DNA of 64,000 bases, taken from contig JAQGBZ010000003.1 of assembly GCA_034687125.1 (NCBI GenBank), forward strand, positions 496,001 to 560,000. The letters are read 5' to 3'. Under the pieces are notes generated by a model. It saw only the letters and a program-made list of their open reading frames with translations, ran no database searches and had not been told where the DNA came from. Source of the stretch: Neelides folsomi (taxonomy: Eukaryota; Arthropoda; Collembola; Neelipleona; Neelidae). This document shows positions 1-11,490 of the stretch, one piece after another; the first letter of the stretch is position 1, and every line of letters starts with the position of its first letter. Position numbers and translations under genes: made by a program.

Positions 1-572
1 AAAGTCCAAGTTAAAATGAACCTTGAAAGCGAGACTAATTTGCCTGGCAGGTGTATAGCTAAAGAAATCGCTTACCTTCTTCATTTCACACAACACTCTC
101 AAAACTATCCCCCTTCTCCAATCATCACATATACAGAATTTACATCTTAATAGCAAATAGAGTTTTATAAGTTTGATTAAGGAAACTAATTTATAAATTA
201 CATTACACACGTAAAATTTTCACGGTCTTTCTTAATAATTAGTTGTTATCTAAAACTAATTAATTCGAATAAAGTGCATTTTTATATGGACATTTAATAA
301 ATTATGTTCCACACAACACTCTTAAGTTTAGTTTGATTTGATTTAGCGAATAATAACTTTAAATAAATACCGTGTATAATATTACCACAAATGAAAAGTG
401 GTTAAAGTTTATTTATAATTTTTGTGTCTAAAAGTTGAGTTTAAAATAATCATCAAATAAAATATATGGTATAATATATGCCTATATAAATAAATAAAAA
501 TCATTTAAATCATTAATAAAGTTTTAAAATTATAATAAAGTGCACCGTCTGTCTGTGAATAAAGTGCTTACA
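1..572. other. AT-rich upstream region, no gene seen
   Basis: This stretch lies upstream of the elongase start. It is very AT-rich, with short frames only. I see no convincing exon or repeat. It presumably holds the elongase promoter and 5' UTR. Confidence 0.6.
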
Positions 573-2069
573 ATGCGAGGACTTGTTAGAGATCTTGGGA
601 GTAATGGAACGTGGGTTGAAGGAGAATTTCGCGAACTTCTCCTCGTGGACCGTGAATACATTCGTCCGTACCCATTTGAAGAAATGGATATTAACGCATG
701 GAGACGTTGGATGGGGCGCTATTGGATTTACAGCATCTTTATATCGCTATTTTACATCTTTTGTATCTTTGGTGGTCAAAGGCTAATGAAGGATCGCAAA
801 CCGTTTCGTCTTCGTTTAGTTTCCCTCGTATGGAATACAGCATTTGCCATTTTTTCTTTAGTCGGATTCTTTAGAGGAATTCCCGAATTTTATGTTCTTC
901 TCAAGCAAGATATCTTTCAAGGATTCCATAATTATGTTTGTACATGGTGAGGGTTAAATAAAATTTTATTATAAATATTAAATCATTATTATAAGTATAT
1001 ATAATATTTATGGTAAATATAAAGTTAAGGCGTATGGTCATTAACTATTCGTAAAATTGCTATATTATATTATAAATGAATGAAAATTAATATATTTGAC
1101 TGATAGGGAAGAACACAACACTTCCGCGGCATTTTGGGTAATTTATTACCTATTTATTACCTAATAAAACATAGTTTCACACAAAGTTACTCACGGTATT
1201 ACTCAATTATGTATTTATTATGCAGTTAGATAATAACATTGAATAGGTATAATAATATATTTTATCAATTAAACTAACTAGGGTGGTGTTTATGCGGCAT
1301 CAAAATTTACTGAGCTAATAGGAACGGGATTAATCATCTTGAAAAAATCCCAGTTGCACTTTTTACACTGGTAAGTTTATATTTTTTACCTAAATAATTA
1401 TAAAATTATTTATTTCCTGTCTGAAGTCTGACGTAAGAATTCTATATTTGTTAAAAGGACTCATCATGTTACAGCATTTGTATACTGTTGTTACATTTAT
1501 GAATCCTACGACACCACAATGAGATGGAGCGGATTAACCAATTCATTTGTTCATGGAATCGTCTATTTGTATTTGGTCTTAAAGGTTGAACTTAACAATT
1601 TTAAACTTTTAATCACAGTTTAATTTCTTTTATAGGGGCTAGGGGCGAGTTTTGGGTATGAGGTTCCACGACACTGGGCTGTAAAAATGACCACTTTACA
1701 AATTGTTGAAATGCTCTGCGGCGTTCTTGTAAACTTCTATACTTTAAATGCAAAAAGTAATTGAGAGTTTTGCTGCGATAATCTTTATAAAATTAATATT
1801 TATATATCCCCTGTTACTTATATATACTTACCAATACTTTAAAGTGCATATATTCATATGATATGAGATATTAGTAGGTACAATTTATGTATGTTGTATA
1901 TGGTTTTATAAAATCTCATTGTCTGGATGATTTTTTAGCTAACGGAAAAAAATGCTACAGAACACTATTTCACATCAATTTGACGCTGGGACTCTACGCA
2001 TTCTTCGCGCTTCTCTTCATTCAGTACTTTTATTCAAGCTACATGAAGAAAAAAATGAAGAAAGAATGA
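573..2069 (+). CDS. ELOVL-family very-long-chain fatty acid elongase, six exons, 290 aa
   Basis: This is a 3-keto-acyl-CoA synthase of the ELO family, which catalyses the condensing step of fatty-acid elongation in the ER membrane. The exons are 573-946, 1107-1137, 1282-1370, 1458-1584, 1636-1756 and 1939-2069, with GT-AG borders and 873 nt in total. The catalytic histidine box HXXHH appears as HWTHH across the exon 3/4 junction. It follows a KFTELIGTGLIILKK segment that matches the ELOVL KxxELxDTxFxxLRK motif. Hydrophobic segments run through the whole protein, and the C-terminus is lysine-rich (MKKKMKKE), as expected for ER retention. Length is normal for the family. The overall pattern resembles the ELOVL3/6 branch more than ELOVL1/7, but this was judged by eye. 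The ATG at 573 was chosen as the first Met in the frame; a GTG lies upstream at 540 in the same frame. Confidence 0.9.
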
Positions 2070-3119
2070 GACTTGTTATTCGTAACATATTTTATGCTAG
2101 GTCTTGAACTTGGGTATTTTACATAATATAAGTACTTATATAGAAAATACACATGTCTTGATATCAAAAAATTTTTGTGCAATACAATTTTAATTTATTA
2201 GGTAAATACTTTGCTATATTTATAATAATATTAAACTATTTCAAATTATATTCCTTATATCCATATTCTACCCAAATTGTGATACAATAAAATATTTAAT
2301 ATATCTACGTAGGTACTAATCGTATTCCATACATTAAATACATACAATTAATCTATAATTTTATTATTCTTGGAATTTATATCAATTAACGCTAAATTAT
2401 CCAACAAGTTATCTTCGTATATTGAACTGAGATTTAAAATATTATGAACTAATGTATAACATGATTAATGTATGCTAGCTATAAGGTATTTAACTGATAT
2501 TATGTAATGTTGAAAAAGAAGAGTTTTGCCATTTATGGCAAAAGGGCAACAGTTATAACTGTTCTTGTACTTGTACAACCTGTGAAATATATAGTAAGTT
2601 GGATTCTAAATAAAGCGAATAACTTTCTTTGTCTTTCTTTGGTAGTTGACTCCATTTCACTACAATCGTTCTTTCTTTTTTTGCAAAAGGCCGACATTTC
2701 GTTTTCTGTATAACAAAGTTAATTCACCTTTACCAAAGTTAAATGCATAATTGTAATTTGAATTTCATTATTCACTTCAGAATATAATTTATTACTGAGA
2801 AACTGAGATTAAATGCTGTATTCAATAGTCTAAAGTCGCTAAAGGTTAGTTGGAACATTTATCAAAATTTCAATTTCACAACCTTTCTCTTTATGCTTTT
2901 CATTTTCTCCATTTTCTCTCTAATCCAGTTCATTTGTTTAACCATATATTTTTTATTATAAAATCATGAATCATACTATTTGAATAATTAGTAATTTCTT
3001 CTGACAAGTGTTTCATAAGTTTAATTTGTAATGATTGTCATTTTGTATATAAGATTATTCTGTGGATTTTTGTGGGATTTACTAACAAATTTATTTTATG
3101 TATTTTAAATTTGATCACA
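2070..3119. other. Intergenic region, elongase to SIAH-like gene
   Basis: AT-rich spacer of about 1.05 kb that includes the elongase 3' UTR (an AATAAA lies near 2287). Short frames here lack codon structure or splice support. I see no gene or recognisable repeat. Confidence 0.6.
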
Positions 3120-4573
3120 ATGAAAAAATATTTAATTGGGCGTTTTAAGGCAATGGACTCCAATCTTGAAGAATCTGGTACTGACGACGAGTATTTGGAG
3201 AATGAAACGATTTCGATTTCGACCAAAGGCATTTCCTTGTTGGGCCTCTTTGAATGTCCAGTTTGTTTGGACTACGCCACACCGCCCATCAAACAGTGTA
3301 GATCGGGTCATGTGATATGCAAAGACTGTTTAGATCAAATGACCATTTGTCCATCTTGCCGAATTCCACTAAATGGTATCCTATTTTCATATAGAATTTT
3401 TAAAGAAATATTACATATTATCTAGGTATTTGCATATTTTTATAGTATTTATTAAGTATCTATGTAATATGTATGTTAAAATACTTACATTCTACACAAT
3501 TTCTATTATTTACATAAGTAATTTTTTTAAATATTTTCCTTTCTGTGAGTCAACTTGAATCAATGATTGCAGGTACAATTCGCAATTTATCGTTGGACAA
3601 AATTGCGAGTTCGATTGAACTGGGTTGTAAATTTTCTGAGAATGGATGCACAAGACGAGTGAAATTAATAACAAAAGCATTACATGAAAATGAGTGCGAG
3701 TATGAACCATTCAATTGTCCTGTTGAGCCATTTTGTACTTGGGGTGGATCAACAGCAGAAAAGGATGTTCTTGAACACGTCGATTCTCATCTTGGTGTCA
3801 TAAATCTTGGGAATGCATTTGGTAAAACGTGGATATATTTGTATCTCTATTTCTCTTTATATCTTAATTTTCTTAATTGGGCGTTAATTTGGCATTTATT
3901 TCCGACTCCGACAGAGACTTTTAGTAAAATAAGTACATTTGATTATCTATACTGTAATTATAATCTATAATGCAATGTAAATTTAATTTTGTAGGATCTG
4001 ATGTTGAGTTCTCTGTTGAAAATGCAGTGACTCTTTTAAACGAAAAACAACGTTGGGTTAAAATTCAACATTTTGCTGCATTTGGATGCGCTGCGATTTT
4101 TCAACTTCAGAAACTTCCAGCTACTATTCAACGAAGGCAAATGGAGTATTTTGCTACACTTCAACTTGTAGGGTCAAAGATGAATACAAAAAAACTTGTC
4201 CACCGGTGAGAAAAATATAATAATAACATATTTAAATATTTATTGTAATTACATATTAGATGATATATTCTGTAATTTATACTCGTGCTCTTATAAGTTA
4301 CATTATAATTATTAAATACCAATTACTGAATTACTATACATTATAACATATTTCATTAGGATTGTAGTAGAAGGAAATAGCCGACGGTTTTGCTTTGAAG
4401 GACCATTGCAGTCAATTCACAACAGAAAAGCTGCTCAGAATGCATCATCAATGAGCTTGAACGGTCTTCTCATTTCACAAGAAATTGCCGAATTCTTCTC
4501 TGCTTGCGAGATAGACAAAGGGAAAGCTGAAGGAACGCTGGTCTTCAGCACTAAGATTGATGAGATTGACTAG
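3120..4573 (+). CDS. SIAH/seven-in-absentia-type RING E3 ubiquitin ligase, four exons, 309 aa
   Basis: A RING E3 ubiquitin ligase of the SINA/SIAH family. Exons are 3120-3375, 3573-3821, 3995-4205 and 4360-4573, totalling 930 nt. Exon 1 holds the RING finger (ECPVCLDYATPPIKQC, HVICKDC, CPSC), which binds two zincs and recruits an E2. Exon 2 holds the two SIAH zinc fingers (Cys and His residues from GCKFSENGC to HVDSH). Exons 3-4 form the substrate-binding SINA domain, with YFATLQLVGS and an RRFCFEGP segment matching the SIAH RRLTWEATP region. The SINA part is divergent from vertebrate SIAH1, so substrates cannot be inferred. The start at 3120 gives MKKYLIG; a second in-frame Met at 3153 is an equally plausible start. 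Confidence 0.85.
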
Positions 4574-5181
4574 ATCTCCAGATGAAGACAACATACTCTA
4601 CATATTACATTATATAGGATATTTGATTTAACTTTATAAAACTATATTTTTAGTTATTATTACTCATTTTTAGAAATTATTATTCTCCATTTCTTTCCTT
4701 ATTTTTTATTGTTCTCTGTTGAATTTCTATTGGAATTTTATCTTAAATTGCTTTTGTGCTATAATAAACTCACTAATTAGGTATTACTCGCATAGTATTG
4801 TTCTATAGTCTCATAGACCCAAAATATTAAATACACTAAATTATTTTACCTTTACACATACCAATACTACTGTTCCAATTAGCGATTAACTTTTTACTTA
4901 CGGATGAAATAAATTTTTCCTTTAAGTCCCTCATTGCTCGACTTATTTCAGCCCTCTAAGAACCTTCAGACCTTTTTATAAATAAAAAGAAAAAATAAGT
5001 GGTTAAGTGGATTTTTATGTTCTACCTGTACTGATGGATTTGAAGAGAAAGCGATTTTTATTGCGGTACCTTTTTTCAATCCCTCCCTTAGTTCAAAGAC
5101 CCTTTTCCATTTCTTAAATGCTTCCTCTGTTAAATGCGGACTTGGTTTTCTGTTTCATTTCAAACTCGCATCTCTTTGAAA
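4574..5181. other. Intergenic region, SIAH-like gene to LPMO
   Basis: About 0.6 kb of AT-rich sequence with the SIAH-like 3' UTR (AATAAA near 4762) and, presumably, the LPMO promoter. I see no coding signal. Confidence 0.6.
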
Positions 5182-6693
5182 ATGGACTTCCTCTCAGTTT
5201 GCTTAACTTTTCTTCTTCTCATATTAACTAAGGTTCACTTTGTTCGAATTAATTTTTTCTCAAAAAGTATTTAACTTAATTCTGTTATTCTTGTTTTAAT
5301 TTGGTAGACCGGTGTTGAAAGTCATGGGCGTCTTATGAATCCTCCAGCAAGGAATTCCATGTGGAGAGCAGGATATCCAAATCCTCCAAATTATGAAGAC
5401 AACGAGCTTTTTTGTGGTGGGTTAAATGGTAAGAACTTACTATTTTTATTAGATTATGAATTTACCTACTCTTAATTTAAAATTCTAGGAACTATTATAA
5501 AGGTAATTTTATTAAATTAGTCCAATGGTCACAAAATGAAGGAAAATGTGGAGTTTGCGGCGACGCTTGGAACGATTCACCCAGAGAGCACGAATATGGT
5601 GGGAAATATGCGAACGGAATCATCACGAGGACTTTCAGTCCTGGCCAAGTATATTAGTTTAAATGTCTCTTATAAACTAAATGCTCATTTACTATTCCTT
5701 AAAATTAAAGGTTATTGAAGCTGAAATTGAATTAACGTCAAATCATTACGGAGAATTCGCCTTTCATCTTTGTCCATTGGAATCAGATTCTCATGAAGCG
5801 ACCGAAGAATGTTTTAATTTGTGAGTTTTTGAAATTAAATTACAATACTACAATTATATCCAAAACAAGATTACAATTTAAAATTATTAATATAATTTTC
5901 AGAAATGAATTGGACGTCACTGGTTTGAACGGCACATCGAAGATTTACAAAGTTCCCAAAACTTCACCACCAAAAGCGATGTTCAAAGTTAAAGTTCAAC
6001 TTCCATCAGTTGCTTGCGACCGTTGCGTTTTTCAATGGAGGTACCGTACAGGTTAACTACCATAACTTTGTATTTAAAACTATTGAACCAATTCCTATAA
6101 ATCTCTTAGCTAATACATGGGGTGAAAACGAAGAAGGACAAATTTGCACTGGATGCGGACCACAAGAAACTTTTATCAACTGTGCCGACATCAGCATTCT
6201 TACAAATAGCCACACAGGTTTTCGACATAAGAGATTCCCAAATCTCCTCTATTGACATTGATAACAATTAATGATCAATTAGGGGACGCTCAACCTGAGG
6301 TGCTCGACAACCCATTCCTAATTTATGATGAATTTTCTAATAAACCCATCGTTATAAGGTACAATTTAAACAATTGCAATTATTGTAAGCAAAAAATATA
6401 TTTAAACTCTTGAACTGATTTATTGTATGTATTGTATAATTCAATTTTATAGATCTCAAGCGTGCTATGGAACACCTGGAATTTTCTCTACTGTACAAGG
6501 AATGAATGATTGGTGTGAGGAAAATTGTCTCGTTTATCCACCAAATTGTCCCAAATCTCATTGCAAGTGCTACGACAATTGTGAGCCGCTTCCTCACTTC
6601 AGTATTGTCAACCCAAACGCCCATTACTTCTGTCTCGAAAAATGCCTCGTGCGGTCAGAAAAATGCCCTTGGGACAAATGTCATTGTTTCTAA
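5182..6693 (+). CDS. AA15-family lytic polysaccharide monooxygenase (chitin/cellulose), secreted, eight exons, 327 aa
   Basis: A copper LPMO of family AA15, which cleaves chitin or cellulose oxidatively outside the cell. Exons: 5182-5232, 5308-5428, 5521-5648, 5711-5820, 5903-6051, 6110-6217, 6283-6358, 6453-6693 (984 nt). Exon 1 encodes a hydrophobic signal peptide. Cleavage after TGVES would expose HGRLMNPPAR, so His1 supplies the N-terminal half of the copper histidine brace. The second brace His is in TSNHYGEFAFHLCP, and the FCGG, CGVCGDAW and CGPQETFINCADI stretches match AA15 Cys positions. After the catalytic domain comes a linker and two tandem Cys modules of identical spacing, CX3CX6CX4CXC, ending in CHCF. 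The gene converges on ODAD3 and has AATAAA at 6756. Substrate preference cannot be told from sequence alone. Confidence 0.92.
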
Positions 6694-6886
6694 TTTTTAT
6701 TCAAAATTTTTATTCTCACAATTTTTTTCTTTAATGGTCCCATTAAAAATTACTAAATAAAAATTACTAAACATTGATCACACTTTTAAATCATAATAAT
6801 TCATAAGGTGTCATGTCATTTCTTATTGTGTCATTGTAAAATATCGATAGTATTGATACGCCATACGATAAACAACATTTGGAAAA

Positions 6887-9198
6887 TTAATTACTGAATG
6901 AGGGAGATGGCTCAACAGACTTAATTCCCCTTTTCAATAAGGATTGATGTATAAATCGAGCTGATTGGGATTTGATCTCTTCTCTGGTTGGAACTTTAAC
7001 ATCAAAAAATTCCTCTTCTTCGGAGTCATCAGACACTATGGGAGTTCCCACCCTGATGAGTCTCGCAGGAGGTGGAGGATTTTTAATATAGAGGCTGTAA
7101 TTCTTTGTAGGAGCATCATGAAATAAATGTTCTAATTCATTTTTCTCCCTCAACAATCTCTTCGCTTTTCCAAAAATGAGATTCATAAGTAAAGGCAAAT
7201 TCCCCTTTGTGCTCGAACGACGGCGTTTTCCATTGTCAAGTTGAGCAAGGGTAGAGGTAGCTTTATAAATTCATAATACACATTAAATTTTTAAGTATAA
7301 ATTTTAAATATTATTTAAATCTATCAATATCAATTTTTGAATGTAAATGGAATTTACCAGAGAGTCGAATATTCATGTAGATTCTTCCCAACCTGACAGT
7401 TTTGGCCATAAGCTTTTCATTTTCATCGGCAGTCTCTAAAATGGCATTGTTGAGGATTTCTTTTTGGGCATCATGAAGAGCTCCGTCACTATATCCACTA
7501 TACCTCACTTGACTTCGAATCATTTCCAATTGATCACGTTGTTTAATTAAAAAGTCTCGATGAGCTTCCTTAGATCGAGTTTCTGCTTTTAATCTTCGCC
7601 CTAACTCCAATACTGTATTCATTCTACACAAATAAAAATTAATAATTTATATGCAATTACCAATAAAATGGACTAAATATACTTAAAGTTAGTATAGCAT
7701 GCAGTAAATTCATACTGTAAGTTAATGTAAGTAAATATAAAGTTCATATAGACTTTTGGTAGAATGTCAATCAGTCAAAATTGAAACCTTTTAGGAATGA
7801 ACGTCAGATCCGAAACTCGCATGATTTCCATGAGTTTCCTTCCTCGATCTTGATATCGTTCAATAAGACTCCTCTTTTCCATCAGAGTGCTGTTGATTTG
7901 GGAGTCAGTCATAATGGACATTATTGATATTTCCGTATCGGTGTGTTGGGGTGGCTTCCGGAAAGGAGCCATAATCAAAGATTGATGTTGTTTATTCTTC
8001 AACTCATCTTTTTCTTCAATGACTCGCTGAACGGCTCGCTTCATCTTGGCCAGTTGTCTCCTCCTTGCTCTCCTATTCTCACTCGCTTCTCTTTCAGTAA
8101 GCGTTAAATTGTTCATGGCTTCTTCTCGGAACTAAAAGCAATAAATGATCAATGAATTTCAGGATACTTATCGTTAATTTTAATATAAACCAGTTAAATT
8201 GATTTTAAAATCCACCATTAATGTTAATTTAGTCACATACATATTTAGCGTCGGCTAACATTGCTTCGAGATTTTTCAATTCAAGACGAAGAGTTCTCAA
8301 TTGAGCTTCTTGTTGTCGAAGAATTGGCTCATACCGACCGCGCTCGTGAAGGAGAATGAACTTCATCGCATAATATTTAGAATTGAGAATGGAAGCAGTT
8401 TCTTTTTTAACTCTTAGCTTTTCCAAAAGCCCCTCCACCCGCTTGAGCTCGTCATGAAGTTCTTGTTCAAATGGAAGAGTTCCAAGACGAGGATAAGCTT
8501 CGAGTTCTTCCACAGTCATTTCAGCTTCTTCGAGAGACTTTCGTTTGTCTCCGAGACGCCATATGAGCTCGTTGAATCTCTTTGACACGTCAAACAATTT
8601 ATCTTCCAACCAGCATATGGAAAACTACAGATAACATTTAATTTTAACTTGTTCTGATAACAAAGAACTCATCTCATTCTTTTAGTATTTAATTGCATTA
8701 CATAATTAAAGGTTATTAGTTGTAAATGTAATTTAGTGTTAAATTTTAAAATACATGATATAAAAGCATTTCTAACCCTTGGAACTTTATCTGACATTGC
8801 TAGTTGGAATGTTCTGTGAGTTCTCAATGCATTTTGAACGGCCCTTTTCTCTGATTCAATAGTTTCAATGAGTTTAGTCCGGAGTTCGCGAGTGGAGTTG
8901 TAAAGTTCCTTAACATATTGGTAAACCCCGTCGGAAGAAGCTTGGGATTCTTCTTTCAAAACTCGATTGTATTTTTCTAATTAAATGAAATTCGATTAGG
9001 AATTTAATTATAAATACAACTTGAGATTGATTTAAAATGAAAACCTTTAAGAGCTATTTTAAGCCTTAAGGCTTCAATTTGTTCTTGAATAGGAATGGAG
9101 TCTTCTGCATCAAAGTCAATCGTGGCATGAAATGGTTGACATTTTTCAGGCTTTTTGATAATACGGCCATATATTGATGAGGTTTTTTTAATGAACAT
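6887..9198 (-). CDS. ODAD3: ODAD3 (CCDC151)-like outer dynein arm docking complex subunit, six exons, 573 aa
   Basis: A coiled-coil protein of the complex that anchors outer dynein arms to axonemal doublet microtubules in motile cilia and sperm tails. Minus-strand exons: 9198-9045, 8976-8777, 8624-8241, 8131-7788, 7623-7358, 7260-6887 (1722 nt). Length is close to human ODAD3 (595 aa, from memory). Most of the chain is charged heptad-like helix starting with IQEQIEALRLKIALKG. Matches to ODAD3 that I recognise are the RYSG segment in the last third and a C-terminal acidic run SDDSEEEEFFDV followed by TREEIKSQSARFIHQ, which parallels the human DEESEEED...LKIRSQKLIES tail. ODAD1 and CCDC63 are related alternatives. 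It diverges from the stalk-only dynein gene across about 0.9 kb. Confidence 0.8.
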
Positions 9199-10076
9199 TT
9201 TCCACCCCCAATTACTTTAATTTAATTGTAGTCTTTTAATTAAAATCTATTAATTACAAATCAATACTTTAGGTCGATACTAAAATTGATGGATAAAATC
9301 ATAATAGAAAATCATTTTCTTTCACAATTTTCATTGGTTTTATTTTAAAGTTGCTTCCAGTAACAAGTTCGGATTAGTTTTTGATTAAACGGTTAGAAGG
9401 ACCATAAGACCCATAATGTTTAAACTCGTTAAACTGTCCAAGATTATATGCAAATTAAATAATTGAACTATGAGGAGAATTAAACATGAACTTGAAACTT
9501 GAGCGAGCACCTGCGATTACAAGTTGATTATGGAAGTAATTACCAAAATACTTTGTCGTGCATAACGTAGAGTACGATATTTCTAAAAACTGACTTTCTG
9601 AGTAAAAACGATAATGGATATGAGCAATACTAACGGAAGTATAGGACAAACAATTACTACATTTCCAAGTTCAATAAAAGAATTTAAGACGCAAGGACGC
9701 TTTCGAGATTTTGATCAAGATTGGAATCCAGAGGTTTAGCAAGTTGAGTATTAAATCAATGAGTTAAAAGGTTAAACACTCTTTCTCCTATAAAAGCCAA
9801 ATGTGTAAGGTACTTTACTAAAACAATTTTATGCTTACAGTTAGGTATATTATTATTTTATTATGAGCCCATTGATCCATGATCCATGAGGCATTCCGAG
9901 AACTTGACATTCAATTGGGATTGGGAAGGAGAAAACGCCAGTTGTTTCCATCCGTTTCTTTGAGACACACACACGATACATTTATTCTGCAATCACACTT
10001 CCTCAACTTTTCACCATGTGTTAAATATAACTTTATAAATTTTATTTACCATTAATTAAATAACAAGCAGTTTAAA
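9199..10076. other. Divergent intergenic region, ODAD3-like to dynein-stalk gene
   Basis: About 0.88 kb between two divergent genes, a candidate shared promoter for two flagellum-linked genes. It contains a 41-codon ATG frame (9614-9739) that could be an exon or chance. No repeat recognised. Confidence 0.45.
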
Positions 10077-11076
10077 ATGGAAAACGACAAAGAATCTAAA
10101 ATTCCACTCAAGTCCTCACATAATGTTGAGGCTGACAAGCTCGTGCGGTTCACCGACTTCTCTTTCTTGGAGAAGGTGGATGGTGCTGACAATGACAATT
10201 TGAAAATATTTCGTGAAAAAGAAGAGTCGGCGAAGAAATCTTTGCCAACTGCAATCGCCATCATGGAAGAACTCGAAGTTGAGCTGAGAGACTTAAGACC
10301 AATATTGAAACTTTCAACTCTCAGACTTCGAATTCCATGGGCTGATGCAGGTTCACACTCTTAAATTTTAATTATGTTAATCTTGATTTAATTTTAATGT
10401 TAATTAAAATTTTCAATATGGAATATTAATTTCAAATCAATTGCATAATTTGACAGAGGCAGTTCGAAGCAGAAGATGTAAACCCCCACAAGGTGTACGT
10501 GTTCTAATGGAAGCTGTATGTATTCTGAATGGAATTGAACCATGGCATAAGTTTGATAAAGACTTGAATAAAATCGGAGATGGTGATTATTGGGTTCCAT
10601 CAAGGCGTCTTTTAAGAACCAACTTTGGAAAATTTTTGAATGAAATGAAAGATGTGGAAATCAGCGAGGAAAGGGTTTTAAAGTTTCAACAAAATTTCAC
10701 TGCAAATTCAAAATTTGAAGCTTCAAGAGACCAAATTTTTGGTACTTTTAGACCGGCTGGAGGTAAAGAAATTTATAAACAAATAATTACGTAAATACTA
10801 TATGTGACAATATTTCACAGAGGCTCACTCAAGTAATCTTTATAAGCTAATGTGATATTTTTTGTAGTTGTCTATCTGTTTCTTATTGGAGTATTGCAAT
10901 ACCAAGCTGTTTTAAGACTCATGAGGGAAAAGCGGCGTCAGTATGATAGAGCAGATGAAATTTACAATCAAGCTCTCAAGTGTCTTCCAGCCATAAGGCA
11001 AAGAATCAGAAAATTGGAAAGAGATGAGGAAGTTCGCATAGCTTTTGGGCAATTCGAAACTGAAAAAAAGACTTAA
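10077..11076 (+). CDS. Stand-alone dynein heavy-chain stalk/microtubule-binding-domain protein, three exons, 262 aa
   Basis: The protein resembles only the coiled-coil stalk and microtubule-binding tip of an axonemal dynein heavy chain. Exons 10077-10350, 10457-10762 and 10868-11076 sum to 789 nt, ending in TAA-type stop context after ETEKKT. A family-specific N-terminus of about 55 residues precedes a helix (stalk arm 1). CKPPQGVRVLMEAVCILNG then matches the PPxGVxLVMEAVCxxxG hallmark of DNAH1/3/7/12-type heavy chains, followed by DYWVPSRRLLRTNF (cf. DYWGPSKKML). Exon 3 (YQAVLRLMREKRRQY onward) resembles the returning stalk arm. No AAA+ ring, linker or tail is encoded. An alternative in-frame acceptor for exon 3 lies near 10893. 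It has its own Met, intact frame and stop, so it looks like a gene rather than a leftover dynein exon. It would bind tubulin without motor activity, if it binds at all. Confidence 0.75.
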
Positions 11077-11490
11077 AAGTTTAGAAAACTTCGTCCACAA
11101 CAAACGTCCTAAATTATGAGTTTCGGTTTATCCAAATCTAATGAATCTATTTACATTTGAATGATACATATTTGATATTTGAATATAAATATTATATTTT
11201 TACATAATAAAAATTGTACTCCTTGTCATTGTACTTAAGGCTAGCAATAAATTAAATAAAATTGTTAAATAAAGTCAACATTCATAATGGATTTTCAAGG
11301 AAGCATCTCTGTTTATTGACTTTGTTAAAAATGTTTTCAAACTTGGGAATTTCGTTATTATGTATAAGAATAGTGGATTCATATTTTAATGACTAAAAAT
11401 AATAAGGGACATCAAATTGTTCACTCAAAATTAGGAGTCAAGAGTCTTGAGTCTTGACTCCTAATTTTAGTTCCAAAGGCTCTTGTGTAG
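11077..11490. other. Convergent intergenic spacer with perfect hairpin
   Basis: Spacer between the ends of the dynein-stalk gene (+) and the Cys-rich gene (-). AATAAA motifs occur near 11206 and 11249. It contains the inverted repeat described separately. Confidence 0.6.
11427..11468. repeat. 17-bp perfect inverted repeat with 8-nt loop
   Basis: The left arm AAAATTAGGAGTCAAGA (11427-11443) is the exact reverse complement of 11452-11468, with an 8-nt loop. It sits between two convergent gene ends, 23 bp beyond the proposed stop of the Cys-rich gene. It could fold as an RNA hairpin in either 3' UTR or be a relic of a small palindromic element. No direct repeats were noticed at its edges. Confidence 0.8.

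Noticed and set aside
9614-9739. 41-codon ATG frame (begins MDMSNTNGSIG)
   Set aside because: It is short, sits in a promoter region, and its only nearby donor is weak, so it is not called as a gene.
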